Assembly (NCBI GenBank): GCA_013397455.1
Contig: VYZB01000036.1
Location: forward strand, 2,706,090 to 2,770,089
Origin: Crotophaga sulcirostris
Lineage: Eukaryota > Chordata > Aves > Cuculiformes > Crotophagidae
DNA length: 64,000 nt
Direction: 5' to 3'
Every line of letters starts with the position of its first letter. Positions within the stretch are counted from its first letter, which is position 1. Below, in pieces: positions 47,101 to 61,494 of the stretch. The translations under genes and the position numbers were made by a program. The notes beneath the pieces were generated by a model. The model did no database searches and had not been told where the DNA came from. It saw only the letters and a list, made by a program, of their open reading frames with translations.

Positions 47101-49941
47101 ATAGGAGTTATGGGCAAGGAGATGAATGTTGGGAAATAAAGCTGAGGAGATAGCGCTAGGAGGGAAGTTAGAGACACATGGCTAAAATGAAAGGGGTATG
47201 TATGGAATTGTGGAGAAGGAGGTATTTGAATTTTGGCACCCTCGGCTTTGAAATACTGCAGTCTGAGTTGCAGATAACTGTGCCAAGGTTAGAGAGATAC
47301 TAAAGCTGTCAGATTCATAAGGTTGGGTCTGACAGGGTAAATGGTAATGCATAATCAATTATAAAAATCAAGATGGCATTTGCTTGTATGATTTGTCTTA
47401 TAAAGGAGGTATTTATAAATAGTTCAGACGATATTTTATGTATTTGCTGTAAATAGCATGGCAAAGTATTTTTCTCTGAACTTTCAGTGCTATTGTGAGG
47501 GGCAGTGTTTCAGATAAAATACAACATTTTTTGTTTTGCTCCACTATGTCAGCTCCTAGTTCAAGTATTAATTTAGAATACTGTACCACCTGTCAATCAC
47601 AACTTTCATGTCTTCATACTTTCCTTTGTTGTGATCTTCAGTCTTGAACTGGTGTGTTCCAAATATGTGTCAGTCTTTAATCGGTGTAGCCAGAATGGCA
47701 TCCAACCTTTTACAAGTTTCAGTGTACTTCTTCTGAACTGACATCTGATCTGCTAAATTCACACCTCTTGAAAATGTGAAGATGTAGGCAACAGGGTTAG
47801 TATAAGAATTGTGTAATTGTGAGACAAAATGTATAAATGCTTTTCAGTAAATTCTTTTTTAACACCATATATAAGAATACTATAATGTTGTCCTTTTTAT
47901 TAAATGTGTGATTTAAAAAAAAATATTTCCCACAAATCAAATTATTCTCCCAATATAAATACATGAAATCATTTCTTTTACAGCTGGCGCACTATCTTCA
48001 AGAAAAATCTTCCATTTATTGCAGTTTCTTGCCTGTAAGGAACAAGAAAATTTTGAACAGCAAGAGTAGACATCCAAAAGCAGAAAAAAGAAAATCCTCC
48101 ACAGATTTCGTAACAGTGGTCCTTTTTGCACTATTTATTTCTTTTTTTTTTTAATGAAACTACTTTCTTCAGGTCATTGAGGAGGAATTGACATTCTTGC
48201 AGATGTGTGTGATCTAGCTGCTTAGTTATAGAAAGAGAAATTGGAAATGCCTTGCTAGTTGTACAAATTTATTAAAAATCAAATGTACAATACCTTTAGG
48301 CTAATCACTTTATCACTTTTGCACTTACTTGGCAGATACAGAAACACTTGTGCAGAAAGCACTGAACAGAGACTTTTGTTCAGACAGACAGACTGCACTA
48401 AAATTTAATTAGGTACTGAGATGAGAGCAGGCGCAAGGGGAGTGCTTGAATCCACAAGTGTAAGGGCTACAGTTGCCACGTGGACTGCTCGCTGCCTGTC
48501 ATGTCACTGTTCAGAAATACAAAGTCCCTATCCAAGAGCTGGTGTATCTGAGAGGCAGGAAGACAATTGTGTAAACTAAGTATAAGTCCTCGGAAGGACT
48601 TGATTTGTTAAGCAAATGAGAACATATTGAGAATGCTGACTTCAGTTCACAGTAAAGAAACACTGACCATCTCTTTTGAGTAATGTAATGGCTAGAGCAC
48701 TTAGCAGTGGAAAACCTAGGACTGAACTTTTGTTAAAGAGAAAGGAACCCTGAACTCTCACTTCACAAGAGAATGCCACTGCCATCTGGGAACAAGCAAG
48801 CCTAAGCTGACAGAGTTGAACAGTATAACCAGTGACAGTATTAGTTTCTCTGTGCAGAATCTGGAATCATGGGCTAGAGGTATTGCAGAAGAACAAGTAT
48901 ATGTATGGACACTCATGTGGATGTTACTGGAAGATAAAGGATGTTCCTGGGGTTGTCTGTGTGTTTTGCCTTAAGGACTTGTTGGAAGGAGCGCATGAGC
49001 ACTGGAAAGCAGGCTCACATCCCAGAACAGCAAATCCAGCACAGGAATGATTTGGTTTTCTTGTCAGTATTTAAAATGCCACTTGGAACATTTACTTACT
49101 CATTTACATGACTCTTGTCCTAACCAGAAGCCCTCTGAATTTGATGAGCTTTTCGATTGATTTTGATAGTGTAGGCTTAGGCTGTAAATGTAAAATTCGT
49201 CAAAGAAGTGTTGTGTTACATTTCAAACAATATTTACCACTGATGATATGAGTTGTCATTTTGATTACAAAAAGAGGCTCTGCAGGGAGTTGCTAATAGT
49301 AGCTCTAATAAGGAGTCAGACTATAAAAGACCAGAAGGAATGAATATAAATTATAATTGTACTTTAATTTACAACTGTTGTCTTACAAAATGTCCTCTAA
49401 GGAATCTTTTCAAAATAAGTCATCTGTGCAGCTGTTCTTAAGCGAAAAGAGACTCTGTGGCAGAATGAAGCATTACATTTTACCTGTGGACAATAAAAAA
49501 TATGCAAATAATTTTATTTTTTTCTAATAAAGTGCAAAATAAAATATTTGAAACACAAAATAAGATATTTAGAATTCAAGAATACATAGGGACTGTGAGC
49601 CTAATTCTCTTTCTCAGCAAAACATGGTTGCTTCCTTTATTGCATCTAGGAGCAGTACCACATTGACCCCAGGCAGCATCAACAATAAAGCTAAAGTGAC
49701 AGGACTGTGTTCCTCGAGGGAGGACGTGAGGATGCTTCTTACATTTGCATCAAAGATCAAAGCACAATTTAAGATGAGTTCTGACTGAATGTACAAAATT
49801 CAAAGGACATTCAAGGCTAGTAGCTCTAATTTGTAGTTTACTAGACTGCTTTAATGATAGAATAGGAATTTTATATAGCATAACGTAGCTGAAACTAAAT
49901 GAAAATCTGAATTCAGCCAAAAATCTACCTGCTAAACCAGC

Positions 49942-50012
49942 TTTTTTTTTTTTTTTTCTACTATTTTTTGCGTTCTACTATTTGTTTTTGCTATTTTTTG
50001 CTTTCTACTATG
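49942..50012. repeat. Poly-T followed by short imperfect tandem repeat
   Basis: Sixteen T residues (49942-49957), then partial copies of a TTCTACTATTTTTTGC-like unit up to 50012. The block looks like a slippage-expanded low-complexity region. Confidence 0.7.
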
Positions 50013-52455
50013 GAATAAGATTAAAACCAAGATTTCATGCTTTTTTGTCAATATATAACACCTCTCACCTTTCAAAACAATAAGAGCAACTTAAAACTAT
50101 AAAAGTAATTTTCAGAGTGTGGCAAGGAGCCATATGTATTATCAGATAAGTGATAATTTCTCATTAATTAAGTTTTCTTCCTTTCTGTATGGCAGGAATG
50201 GGCAAATCAAATTCTGTCCACAGCTCATTAATAGTGATCCTACTCCCTGAGTGCTGAGAGCCAGGAGTGCTTGCTGCAGTCTGTCATCCTGACGTCTCTT
50301 TTTCTCTCCATGAGCTAAGACAGTAAACACAGAGGTATTAATATTTAGACTGCAATCAAGAGTTCATGCTGGTTTAAATCATCCTATTATCATATTTATT
50401 TCTACTTGTCTTTCTTTCCCGTGGTGAATTTAACTCTATGCTCTTTTATGTAATTTCTTACATAAACCCTCAGTTTTGGAGGTACGACAATTAGAAGCAA
50501 AACATTTTAAAAACACACACACTAGAATGGATAAAGTAACCTTTTGTTCCCATCTATTGCTTATGCAATTTAAAATGCTGTACATTGAAAGTGAGGCTAT
50601 TTAATACTCTGTGAATTTTCATGGAAGATTGATCGAAAATGATATTTTTCCTGTAATTGTAATGCATAAAGAAAAAATGAGAGTTCTATGACTTCTTTGT
50701 TTTTGTTACAGCTGAGAATTTATCTTTTGAAATGCCAAAAAAGAATTGAGAAATCAAGAGAAAAGGAATTAGTCATGACCACAGTGTAAGAACTGCAACA
50801 TAATATGTCTAAAAACTTGTTTATGTCTTTCTCGATTGCTTAACATCTGATTTGCCTGTTCCTATCTGTAAGCTTTCTTAACCTCTGAGCTCAAGCCAGG
50901 TAATACTTTGGGGATGGATAGATATGCCTAGAAAGGCAAACTGATACTAGATGGTCCTGGAGATGTTGTGAAATGAGTATATATTTCAAAAGAGAAGACA
51001 CAAATAAAAAGTGTGTATTTAGTATTGGCCATTGAGTTGGCATAGCAGGACTGGCAGAACTCGGCTGCATAGGCATTTTGAAGATGGACATATGAAGTTG
51101 CATATGCCATGAACTGGGATTCTTACTCTAGAATGTTTGCCTAATACGTCTTGAAACAAATGGGGTATTTTGCACAGCCAACCAACTGAAATAATGTGGT
51201 TTTGTTTAATTTTCCCTGTAGAAACAATGAGCCCATGGTAAAATAAGGGATTGGTATGGGGTGGCAGCAGTACATAGCAATCTCTTCCTTATTTGAATTT
51301 TCAGTAAAAGAGTTGTTCTGGGAGACCTGGCATGCCCAATAGAGTAGTCCACCTTTCTAGCCATGTCCCTGCATTTTTGTAACAGTCAATTTCCATATCT
51401 CAACCTAGTGTATGAGGTACTTTGTAGCAGGTTTTGAGGCTTGTGCTTCCCTGGATGCTATATTTTCTTATCAACACTGAAAATATTTCCACAGAAAAGA
51501 ATAGGTTTTGGATCTCTTTTGCTCACCTCATGAAAAGCTGTACAGATATTGGAACATTGTACTTACGGAAGATCCAAAGGTGTGCATTAATCTTTTAATT
51601 AATAATTTAAAAGAAAAAATATTCTCTTTGTGCATATGAGCTTATTCTTAACAGTGTGATTAAAATGAAATGCAAGGGACAGAAAAACAGGTCTGAAATA
51701 GCTGGTACAGCATGTTATACCTGTGGTTAGATTTCAGACATTTTCTGTATGCAATTAAAATTCAATATGTCTTTATAAAATACCTTATGTAGGAAGTCTG
51801 ACACAGAGAAATTAATTGAGCAATTTGACTTACCATATTTTTATGCATATAGCAATCTTTGAAAATTTTCCATTAGCCTGAGTGTTCACACTTAGCAATA
51901 GTTTTCCCTTTAATTTCCAACTGTAGCTGAAATAATACAATCTGACGTATTTTAAAAGACAATTCTAAGCATTTTAATCAATTCAATTCAGTTCAACCCT
52001 ATGTATTCTTAAAATATGAATGTTATTTTGAAAATATTGCCTTTATGAATACCGTTGCAAAAGAAAGTATTGATGTAAAAGAGGAGCAGTGCCTCACTGT
52101 TTATTTATTGATGTGAGACATTCCAAGTTTACTTTAAACTCTTATAAGCTCTTTCCTACTTGACGTAACTTGGATTTATTTAGGAATGAATCAGCCACCC
52201 ATTGCCTTGAGTACACTTTTTCTTTTTATCCTTTCAAGATTATTTTATTAGGTGTGTCTCCAGATACAGATGAGGCAGGAGTGAAAGGAAACAGGGAAGA
52301 AAGAAGAATATTACTCAGCCTATAAATATCTAGGCCACAAGCACAAGTTAGTAAGTTACTAGATATTAACTGGTTGATAAATTTTAGGGAGGACCAGTAG
52401 TTAATTTCACCCAATTAATACATATTAAGGCATATGGTCATGGAAATCAAGATTG

Positions 52456-52920
52456 TCATAGAATCATAGAATCACCCAAGTTGGAAGGGACCCAAAAGGA
52501 TCATCGAGTCCAACTCCTATTCCTACGTAGGACACCGTCAACATTCACACCATGTGACTGAAGGCATTGTCCAAATGCTTCTTGAATACTGGCAGACTGG
52601 GTGCCATGACTACTTCCCTGGGGAGCTGTTCCAGTGCTCCACCACCCTCTGGGTGAAGAACCTCTTCCTAATATCCAGTCTAAACCTCCCCTGGCACATC
52701 TTCCTGTCCTTACCTCTAGTCCTATCATAGGTCACCAGAGAGAAGAGATCAACACCTTTTTCTCCTCCTTCCCTTATGAGAAGACAGTAAACAGCTATGA
52801 GATCCCCTCTCGGTCTCCTCTTCTCCAGACTGAACAGACCAAGTACCTTCAGCCTCTCCTCATACAATTTCCCCTCTAGACCCTTCACCAGCTTTGCGAC
52901 CTCCTCTGGACACTCTCGGG
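52456..52920 (-). mobile_element. CR1 LINE, 5'-truncated copy
   Basis: An antisense CR1 of about 465 bp with a clean octamer tail (TCATAGAATCATAGAATCA). Its 3' UTR carries GGTCC-type text (read on the plus strand as GTTGGAAGGGACCCAAAAGG and ATCATCGAGTCCAACTCC). The ORF2 C-terminus is open on the minus strand in frame 52610-52990, with [50 protein letters not shown] and [12 protein letters not shown]. The frame then diverges before the normal ORF2 stop. It is truncated near 52920. The 3' UTR type differs from the copies at 12421 and 61954 and resembles the tail at 24009. Confidence 0.93.
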
Positions 52921-53485
52921 ATTGTAATGCTTTCCTCAACACTGAGTCCATTTCTTCACATGAAATACAAATATCTTTGATCGAAGCCACCTAGGCACTA
53001 TATTATGTACATCTGCTGAAGGTACCTTGCTTAACTGTAGCAGCTGTCATGAATTTTTAGGTTAAGAAAGTGACTATGAAGGGCTTAAAGTCCACAACTG
53101 CTGAATGCTTACTTACTAGATTAAGAGAAGAGTTAAAATCACAGCTGTCGCATATGGGCACATGGGGATGATAACACAGTCCCTTCCTCTTTGCCCTCTC
53201 CCTACTCCCCCTCAAAGTCTACAGAGTTTTTATTATGAAAAAAAGAAGTAATAATGAGGAGCTGTCTTAGCATGGGAAATAGGTGCCAAGTAGCAGTAGG
53301 ACCTAGATCATTATTTTTAGCAAAGCACTCTGACTGTTTCTGTTCTGAAAACACTTATAACTAAGAATTGGCCTCTGTGTGAAGTAGAAGAGCCCTGCTG
53401 GTACTGGATTGATGCTCTCCATAGGAATGTGAGCTGCAGTGTTTTGGCCACAAAAATAGATGCCATTACAGGCTTTTTTTTCCCT

Positions 53486-53502
53486 TGTGTGTGTGTGTGT
53501 GT
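53486..53502. repeat. TG dinucleotide microsatellite
   Basis: Eight TG units after a pyrimidine run. A likely length-polymorphic site. Confidence 0.9.
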
Positions 53503-56500
53503 ATCAAGAGGCTAGATGCTAAATTAGAAGTTGTGGTTTGTATTTAAAATGGAGATGGAAGAATACTGACTTTCAATATAATTCCTTATGTTGCTGAGAG
53601 GGTTGTGTTTGAAGTGTTTGTAGCATTGCAGAGTGAAGGTTCTGCAGCAGACTGACAGAAGATTGCTTGTCCCAATTAGGCACTACTTCTTCAGCTCTGA
53701 AGGGGGAAGCTGAATGTATTGATTTCTTGCTACATTTAGGATACCATGAATGAAAACCGTACCTTATGCTTTCTGGGATGTATGCCTGAACTGAGTAGAC
53801 TGGAGAAAACTGTAACAAACGCAAGAACAAGGCAGCTTGTTAAGGATTCAGTTTTATAAAGGAATTTGAAATATCTTTTTGTCAGCTGACAGAAGTGTCT
53901 GGACACTTAACAATGTCAATTTTGATTCTGTATCAAAACTTAGGAGTTATCTTACGAACAACCAGGAGCTTAGTTTGCTGCTGTTTACTCTTGGCTTTCT
54001 TGACTTCTAAGGAACAAATAAGCAAAGGAAAGAATCAAACCTGTTTGATAAGCTCAATCAATTAAAACTGTTAGAATAGATACTCGTCTTATAAGAAGTG
54101 TATTTATAGCTCTTCTTCAAATAGGAAAGATAAGAATTTCTTAAAAAAAGAAAATAAGCACTGGAACTGATATAATCATGAGGGTGTTCCAAGTATAGTT
54201 AGAGCAGGATCCCACACTGCTGATCGTCATTTAGTTGGTCCTAGCCTGTATACTTCACTGTCTTATGCTCATAAAAGCATTTATGCATTGTGAACATTTG
54301 AAATTATGTCCAAAACTACTTCATTCTAGAGTTAAGGATCTTTTATGTTATATATTTTCACTATTCATGGAAATGAGACAGGAAAAACTCCTGCCTGTGT
54401 TTTGCTTACCAAATTGAATTGAGAAATAACCTGAAGTCCATCTGTAAGTTCATTCTGCTGATTTTCATTAAATTTGTGAAATTGATAGAGAAGACACCAC
54501 TTCTAAGGCTTGTGATGGTGTTTCCACATACAAGTATGCATATGGCTTACACTATGGGTGGAAATGGATTTCTTCTCTAGATTGACCACAATGATTCATG
54601 AAATGAAGGCAAACACTAGAGGAAGCTACAGCAAGACTTCTTTACTGGCCCTTTCAAACTGTAGTATATGGATGTCCTTTTAGTCCTCCTCAGAGATTTG
54701 TAAACACGTGCCAGAAATAAACTGCTGACCTAAGGAAGAGAATTCTCCCTTGTGCATCTGCTTGGGTTATAGGTTTATGGCAGTAACGAGCTGTGGAAAT
54801 CAATCTTTTGTAATCTCTGCCCTTTATGCTTTACTCAGAGGGCTGCTGTCGCATCTATAAATAATCCATTTGTGGATCTGTTTGAAGATAAAAGAGGCTG
54901 GCATGCAAAAAAGCTATACTGTGCTTTCCAGTTATTTATCAAGAAATGAATGCACAAAACCTGAGGTGTTTTGGGTTCACCTTATTGATTTAGGTGCTCC
55001 TACCTACAAAATCGTGTTAATGCAGATTGCATTTTCAAGACAGAGCTTACAGTACAAGCAAGGCTTAAAAATTTATATTACCTATAAAATTCTAACAGAA
55101 TAAACCTGTCCAATTCTATCTTGTAAGCAAGAACTCAGTGAACAGAGGCAACACAAATGAAATGTAACAACTCGCAGGTACAGCTGTTTATGTGCGTGTA
55201 CTATATTTCCTCGAAGCTGGGCAAGACAAAGGAGGAAGGAAGAGTGGAAACACTTTGTTATAATTATTATATTATTCTTAAGGTTTTATGTAGCTTTTTT
55301 CCCCAGCTTCAACTGCATTGATTAATTGAAAACTAGAAATCCTAAACTGGAAAAGAAAAAAAAATCTGTTAACAGGATTCCTTTCCAGAAATGCTTACAT
55401 TATATGATAAGCTCATTATCTTTTTTTGCATTAATAGCATGTATTTAGAAATCTGTTGTTCATTTGCCCCATTGTGCTCCCTCCTTCTTGTTCTCCAGTG
55501 GCAAAGTCGCTTTCCCTTAGTAGTGGCCTGTCCAGTGAAAAAATAACCTGACATGTAATAAACGGGTTTTATGGGTGGGTCAGCTTCTCCCTTGCTGCCT
55601 TTGCTCTCTTCTCTTGGAAAAGGAGTTTTCCATGTGGCCACAAGCCACGGGTGGTGGATATTTATGATTAATCTGCTCTTTATTGTCCCTTATCGTTAGG
55701 GACAGGTGTGTCCAATAGTTAGGCCTCCATAACTTTGCAGTGAACCACAGAAAGTTGAAAAGCCCTGTGACTAGCTATGGAATGACTATTACACTCCATA
55801 ATTTCAGCTCTTACCTTGTGGGTTGTGAAAGCTAGGAAAACCTTATCTAGCTTTCTCACTGCTGATTGAAATGACCTTCTGATGAATTTGTGTTTTCCCT
55901 TGTGCTGTTTTTGCTATTCTGTGCATGCTGGATCTCTATGGAGACAATATTTGTCATTTTACTGAGATAACAGGGACTTTTAGTGAAGTAGAGATCTCTT
56001 TCTTCTCCACTATTTCCTTTGGAACTCTTAGTTTGCCTATTTGACTATCCTCACAAAGCATTTCTTGACTTAGGATCACTTAAGAAGACATCTTGAAAGC
56101 TATGTTGATATAGGTTCTCTGATTTTATTATAGTCTCTTCCATGAGATGTGAGCTTGCATTTTAAACCAAAAGCAACAAACCAGACAATGGGGTTGCTAA
56201 ATGCACTTCTTCCATTAGTGGGTAAGGGCTGGAAATGCCACATTGATAAATGCAGTCGTGGATCACAGCAAAACTGAGAAAGGACTGAATTTGAGCCGCA
56301 AATGGTGCTGAGAGGTACCTCCTCTATGCCCTTTGCTTCTTACCTGCTTTTTCAGGTACCACTGTTGCTTTTGGAACAGTTATGAACAGCACTTTTAATT
56401 AAGTAGATGTCTGAAAGTTTCACTGACTTCTGAGTTTGGGGGAGAGTTTAATTTTTGGAGGATCTTTTAGAAGTAGACTGATTGGTGTAGTAACAAGGAG

Positions 56501-59124
56501 AGAAAGTTCTTTACTGGAAAACAAGGAAAAAAGAAACACGGATGCTTTTAAGGCTGACACGATGAAAAAGATCATGTAAAAAAAGGGTAAGTAGAGTGCT
56601 GACTACAGTAAGGATCCAAATTATTCAGGCTGATAAAGTGGCTTAAGCTACATTCTGAGCTCTGTGAAAGCGTATTGAAAGCATGCATTTATTTCTATTA
56701 TCCTAAATCCTAATGAGAACTCCATAGAAGTAATTGGATTTGCCATTGTTAGGATGGCAGCAACACTATCACTCTGCATAACTATTGTGTTTAGCTAATG
56801 TGTTGTGATCGCCATCTTGTGAGGGTGGTCTTTCTTCACCCACAGCATTCTTCACAGCTGGCAACTTCAACCAAGTCTGATTTCAGTTTTCATTCCAGTT
56901 GGATTTCTGCCCCTCTTTAACCTTGTCAAAGACAAACCAGAGTGCTTGACATACTGCATGGGTGGTTGTCTTCCGGAGAAGAGTATCACAGATGCATTCC
57001 AGATTTGGACAACGCATTCCTGCTTGAGGAAAGGTCTGAAAATTAAAACTAGAGTGTGCAGAATTCTAAGGAGCTTTCAGGAGCTATGATTTAAAAGTAT
57101 TTGCTTTACTTCCGTGCTTGTGGTGGACTTTTTCCTTTTAACATTTTCAGGAAGCATGAAAATGACCACTGGCCAGATGCCTCACCTCTAGCCAAGTCTG
57201 ATGCAGTGAGCTATGCAATAGCTGTGAAACAGGCATTAGGATGCTTGAAAAGATTAGGAATCATATCTGTTTGGAGCAGCTGAAACATTAATGAAACAGC
57301 TGAGAGAAACTGAGTGGTGCAGAAGTAATTAACAAAGGACGTACTTTCCAAACCTCCCTTTGATACAATGAATTGAAGGGAAATGTTAGCACGTTTAATA
57401 AGCAACTAGATATTGTAGAAACTATGAGTGAATCTGTTTGTGGGCAAGCACAAAATTGTTAATCAGGCAAATATCTCTTAAAATTGAACTATTTATAGGA
57501 GCTACAAAATGCCTCATAAAACTCCTCTCCCTGATTAACCAGCACATTGTTCTTCCTTTCTAAGTATGTATGGGTGGCTCTTCCAGGTGTGCTAGTTTTA
57601 CAGATATTTAGATATTACACCTCTCTGAAATACTGGAATTAGTGAGTTGTGCTAATCACAGTTCTGTGTAAAGCTGTCAGGAGGCTTGATACTGACTTGA
57701 GAATAATTGGAACTTCAACGCTAGTTTTCAGCTATAACAAGAAGGGTGTTTTTGATATATTAGGACAAGCTGCAGATAAGAAGTACCTTTAAGTATTTGA
57801 TGTTGATTTATAACTGAAAGTCCTAAACCCTTCAGAAATTAATTTGGCTTTATCCTTGACCTTTCTGAGTATTTAGTTCAGTTATACATTTTAGTGGCAT
57901 ACACACCTGAAATAACTGTTTAGAGATCTCATTCTTCAGAAATTATATAATACTCAACAGTACAATAGCATCTGGAAATAGAAGACAACTGTAAAGGCTT
58001 TAGACAAATGTATCTTGTTTTACTATTGACTTAATGAAGAGAGACATATGGAATTTTATGTTCCTAAAAGGAATGGGTTGGACTACAAATAGAAATGCAA
58101 AATGGAGAAATCCAAGCAGTTAATTTCCATACTACATTATGAGATTACAAATATGCTGATCTGAATAGAAACTGTAAAGACACATAATGCCTTTTGACAG
58201 AGATCATAAATCATTGGCCTTTCAAGGCTATTAAAACAAATTCCATCCACATTGGTAGAGCCGTTTTTAAAATACTTGTGTTAAAATGGCTTGTCCTATA
58301 TTTTGAAAAAGATTGTTTCCCTTTCCAAGTTATTCAATTTATTTCAATAACTTAATTTAATCCTCAAATGTATAAAGAAACCCTCAATTTTTAGTTGTTC
58401 TAAATCTATTGATACATAAAGTATAATGATTTTAAAATCAGGATGAAATGCTGAAGACAAAACCTGTGCATGCAACAATATTGTGATAATATCCACAAGA
58501 TAGTAAAACAGAGAAGAAAAACCAAATATTTATGTGTTTTAATTCCTCTCTGGAATTAACAATGTACATTGTTTTGATTTTGTTAATGCCTACATGTAAA
58601 AATATTTTCAGATAAGTTAGCCTGGAAAAGTTGCATAAAAGGTTCTGACTCTAATAATCTTACTGTTCAGAATCTTATAATGAGTAATAATTTCCTCTGA
58701 AACCTCTTAGTTATATATTAGCCAATATTAATAAGAGTATCAAAGTTTTCTCCAGTGATTGTATAGAACATCTTGTTGAATGAAGACTCTTCACTTGAGA
58801 AAGACTTGCAATGTTTAATTCCTTTTTCAGGAAATGGCAGAGACAAAGGAGACAAAGTCTTTTGAAATGATAGTCTGTTTCTTTGGGAGTTTCCCGTGTG
58901 TCATAATAAACACTACATTGTAAAAATGAAGCTTTGCTAACAAAACAAGCATAAAGCTCTTATTCTTAGGGGTGAAAGAAAAAGAAGAAAAGAACTATTC
59001 CAGTGAATATCTCTGTATATGAAGATGGCATTTACAGATGTCAATTTTTTCCTGAGAAATATCAATGCATTTTTACAAAAGCCTGTATAACCTAAACTAA
59101 CTAACAACTAAATATAAAAAAGTG

Positions 59125-59220
59125 TGTATTATTACCTCTACTTTACAGAAAAATGAGGGAATAACAGAGCATACACTGATTATCCTGATGTTGCACACAA
59201 AGTCACTGGCAGATTAATGA
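59125..59220 (-). repeat. Ancient MIR-like SINE remnant
   Basis: Read on the plus strand, the blocks ATTATTACCTCTACTTTACA, GAAAAATGAGGGAATAACAG, TTGCACACAAAGTCACTGG and GGCAGA follow the order of an antisense MIR core (ATTATCCCCATTTTACA, GATGAGGAAACTGAGG, GGTCACACAGCTAGTAAGTGG, GGCAGA). The match is diverged, with small gaps. The tRNA-derived head is not seen. L2/L3-type elements share part of this text, so the family is tentative. Confidence 0.45.
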
Positions 59221-60511
59221 AAATTACTAAAACTATTCATTTCTTGTTATTGGTTTTAGGCATGGAACTACAGCTTCTCTGCTGTGGTTGAAATCTGAGG
59301 TTAAAAGTGGCAAATGACAGACAAAATAAAGAAAAAGTAATTTTTATTGGCATTTCAAGAGAATGATATCTCACTTTAGTGAAAATTTATTTAGAAAAGC
59401 TATATTTTGTGACTGGAGCAGGATTCTTGGAGGGCTCTTGGGGCACTGAATTTGTGGCACTGTGCTCAGAACAGTACATGAGCGTCTAAAGGGTGCTCTA
59501 AATAAAATAGTATCTAAGATTATTTGGGAATAAAACAGCATAGAAGACTATCCTGTATGAGATATAGATTTATAAGACCATACTTGTTTTTTTCTGAACA
59601 AAAAGAGTCAAAATGCAACTGAACTATCTGCTGACTAGAAAGAAAGAAATGCTTCAACTGGCAGGGTTTATAAAGTTAGTGACCTACCTCCACAGTTTTA
59701 TGCCCTCTCTTAATTCACAACTAAGTATATAAATGCTCTTAGCTGAGGGATAGCATCTCAGACTCAAAAAAGGAGTCAGGGAACACTGTACTGAGGGCAC
59801 AGGCAGGAACCACAGCAGCTATGGGAGTCGCTGTTCTGCCTACCTTTATTCCACGATCCAGACCAAAGCTTACCTGTATTTCTAGGAAAAAGAGGTAGGA
59901 GGACAAATGGTAGAGCCCTCTTTTTTCCTTCCTACCTTAAATATCTGTTTGTGGGGCACTTCATAAGGAAGGTTAAGCCCATGAGAAGTTTCTTGGTTAA
60001 TGCAAATGGTTGGTATGATACGTGACAATGTAGATCCACAGATCCGAACCACCTGGTGGCTGGGAACCTGGTGCCTACAATTCTCAGACTTTGCTACTGT
60101 AAAAAATTTTCTTGCTGCTCTCAGTTATTTTACTTAATTTCTATCTTGTCTGGTAGATACCATCTGCATCGCCTTTGTGGTTGTTTACATTTCCCTCAGT
60201 CTCCTTAGCCATCAAGTCAAGCTTTAATTCTCTCTTAGCAACACTTTTTCAGCAACTAGATCTTGAAAGATTGTCCTCGTATCTAACTACATATCACATA
60301 GATCCTGGTGTGCTTAAAGAAAAAATGTCACCTTCCTTTTTTTCATGTCGAAAGAGAAAATTGCTTGAGTGTCATGAAGCAGATGGAGCTCACAAGAAAA
60401 TGTTTTCAACTGGGCCAGAGCCTATTCTGTTGCCCTGGGTCAGTTTAATACCCTAAACAGCTCCTGGGAGAAAAATCAACAGGTATTGTGAAAACCAAGA
60501 TACATACCGGA

Positions 60512-60536
60512 CCCTCCCCCTTCCCACTCCCCCCCC
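60512..60536 (-). other. Canonical G-quadruplex motif
   Basis: On the minus strand there are four G runs of 8, 3, 5 and 3 residues joined by loops of 3, 2 and 1 bases. On the plus strand these are CCC, CCCCC, CCC and an eight-C run. This satisfies the usual G3+N1-7 pattern. Its surroundings are AT-rich and without a recognised gene. Confidence 0.85.
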
Positions 60537-61460
60537 AATCCAAATAGTCTCCCCTACTTCATCCCAGGTAAATGCTACTGGTAGGTGCTACAGCCTGGTT
60601 GGCCTTTTTTTAGCTGTCTTCCTCAGACTGGTTAGCTACTTCCATTTCCAGTTTGGTTTAATGGATATTTAGGTACTTTCAGGCCTTCCAGTGATATTTT
60701 TTTAGGCCTATTTGGCAGTCACTGCATACATATACTTTGACTTCTTCAGGGAGACTTCTGAAAGAGTTAAAGATTGAAGGAAATGGAGGGTTAGAGATTT
60801 TGTAGCACTAAGCTTAACTTCAGTGTAACATGAATGCTGTTTAATTGATTATATTATTTTCTATGCGTTACCTTGCATGTCCTGTAGTTCTTATTTTTTT
60901 TAATACCTCAGCATGAATTTAGTCCATGGTCTTGATAACTGAGAATATCCTTATATTTAGGATTTAAAAATTACATTTAAATAAGAATAGATATTGTTTA
61001 GGGGAAGAGAGTTTTCTCTGATATTCTGTGATTGTAGTTTACGACTTCTCTACTTCTGAAGCTGATTTTAGTATTTTTCATTAAATCTAATATATTCTTT
61101 CTTCCCAAGAGTCCTGCCTCTTCATTATAACCATTTCCATCAATGACAAGATCAGAGAGCATTTTTAATGTTAAATAGGATAGAAGGGTAGAAATTAGTA
61201 CTTAAAGGGTGAAACCATTAGTATTTCTGAGTGCTTCTATGTATTCATCACTGCCTGATACAGATCAGTATTAATAATGGGAGCAGCCAGACATAATCCA
61301 TCTGCTGGATATTTCTTTTCTTTCTATGCAGTGATTGCCTTGTCTTCTTTCTCAGACACTGCCTGCTTCAGTCTCCAGACAGGAAATCCAGACATGGCCA
61401 TTCATCAATGCTGCTATAATCTGTCCGATTTTATTAGCTTTTGAATTTTATCACCAAAAT

Positions 61461-61494
61461 GAAAAGGAAGGGGGGCAGAAGGGGGGAAGGAGAA
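61461..61494. repeat. Purine-rich low-complexity patch
   Basis: A purine stretch with two six-G runs (61470-61475 and 61481-61486) and otherwise A and G with one C. It has only two long G runs, so it is not a canonical quadruplex unless the runs are split. Confidence 0.7.

Larger units (their letters stand above)
39661..52455. other. AT-rich unique sequence, no gene recognised
   Basis: About 12.8 kb without a recognised gene or recent transposon. The longest open frames are 120 codons (42671-43033, minus, with a lysine-rich low-complexity part from a T-rich tract) and 110 codons (45698-46030, minus), neither recognised. A moderately GC-richer patch lies at about 40150-40370. T-rich tracts occur at 42833-42859, 44041-44100 and 49942-49957, and a pyrimidine-rich stretch at about 44949-45012. 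Nothing else could be supported. Confidence 0.55.

Noticed and set aside
53160..53216. C-rich stretch as a second G-quadruplex
   Set aside because: One loop is about ten bases, longer than the canonical limit.
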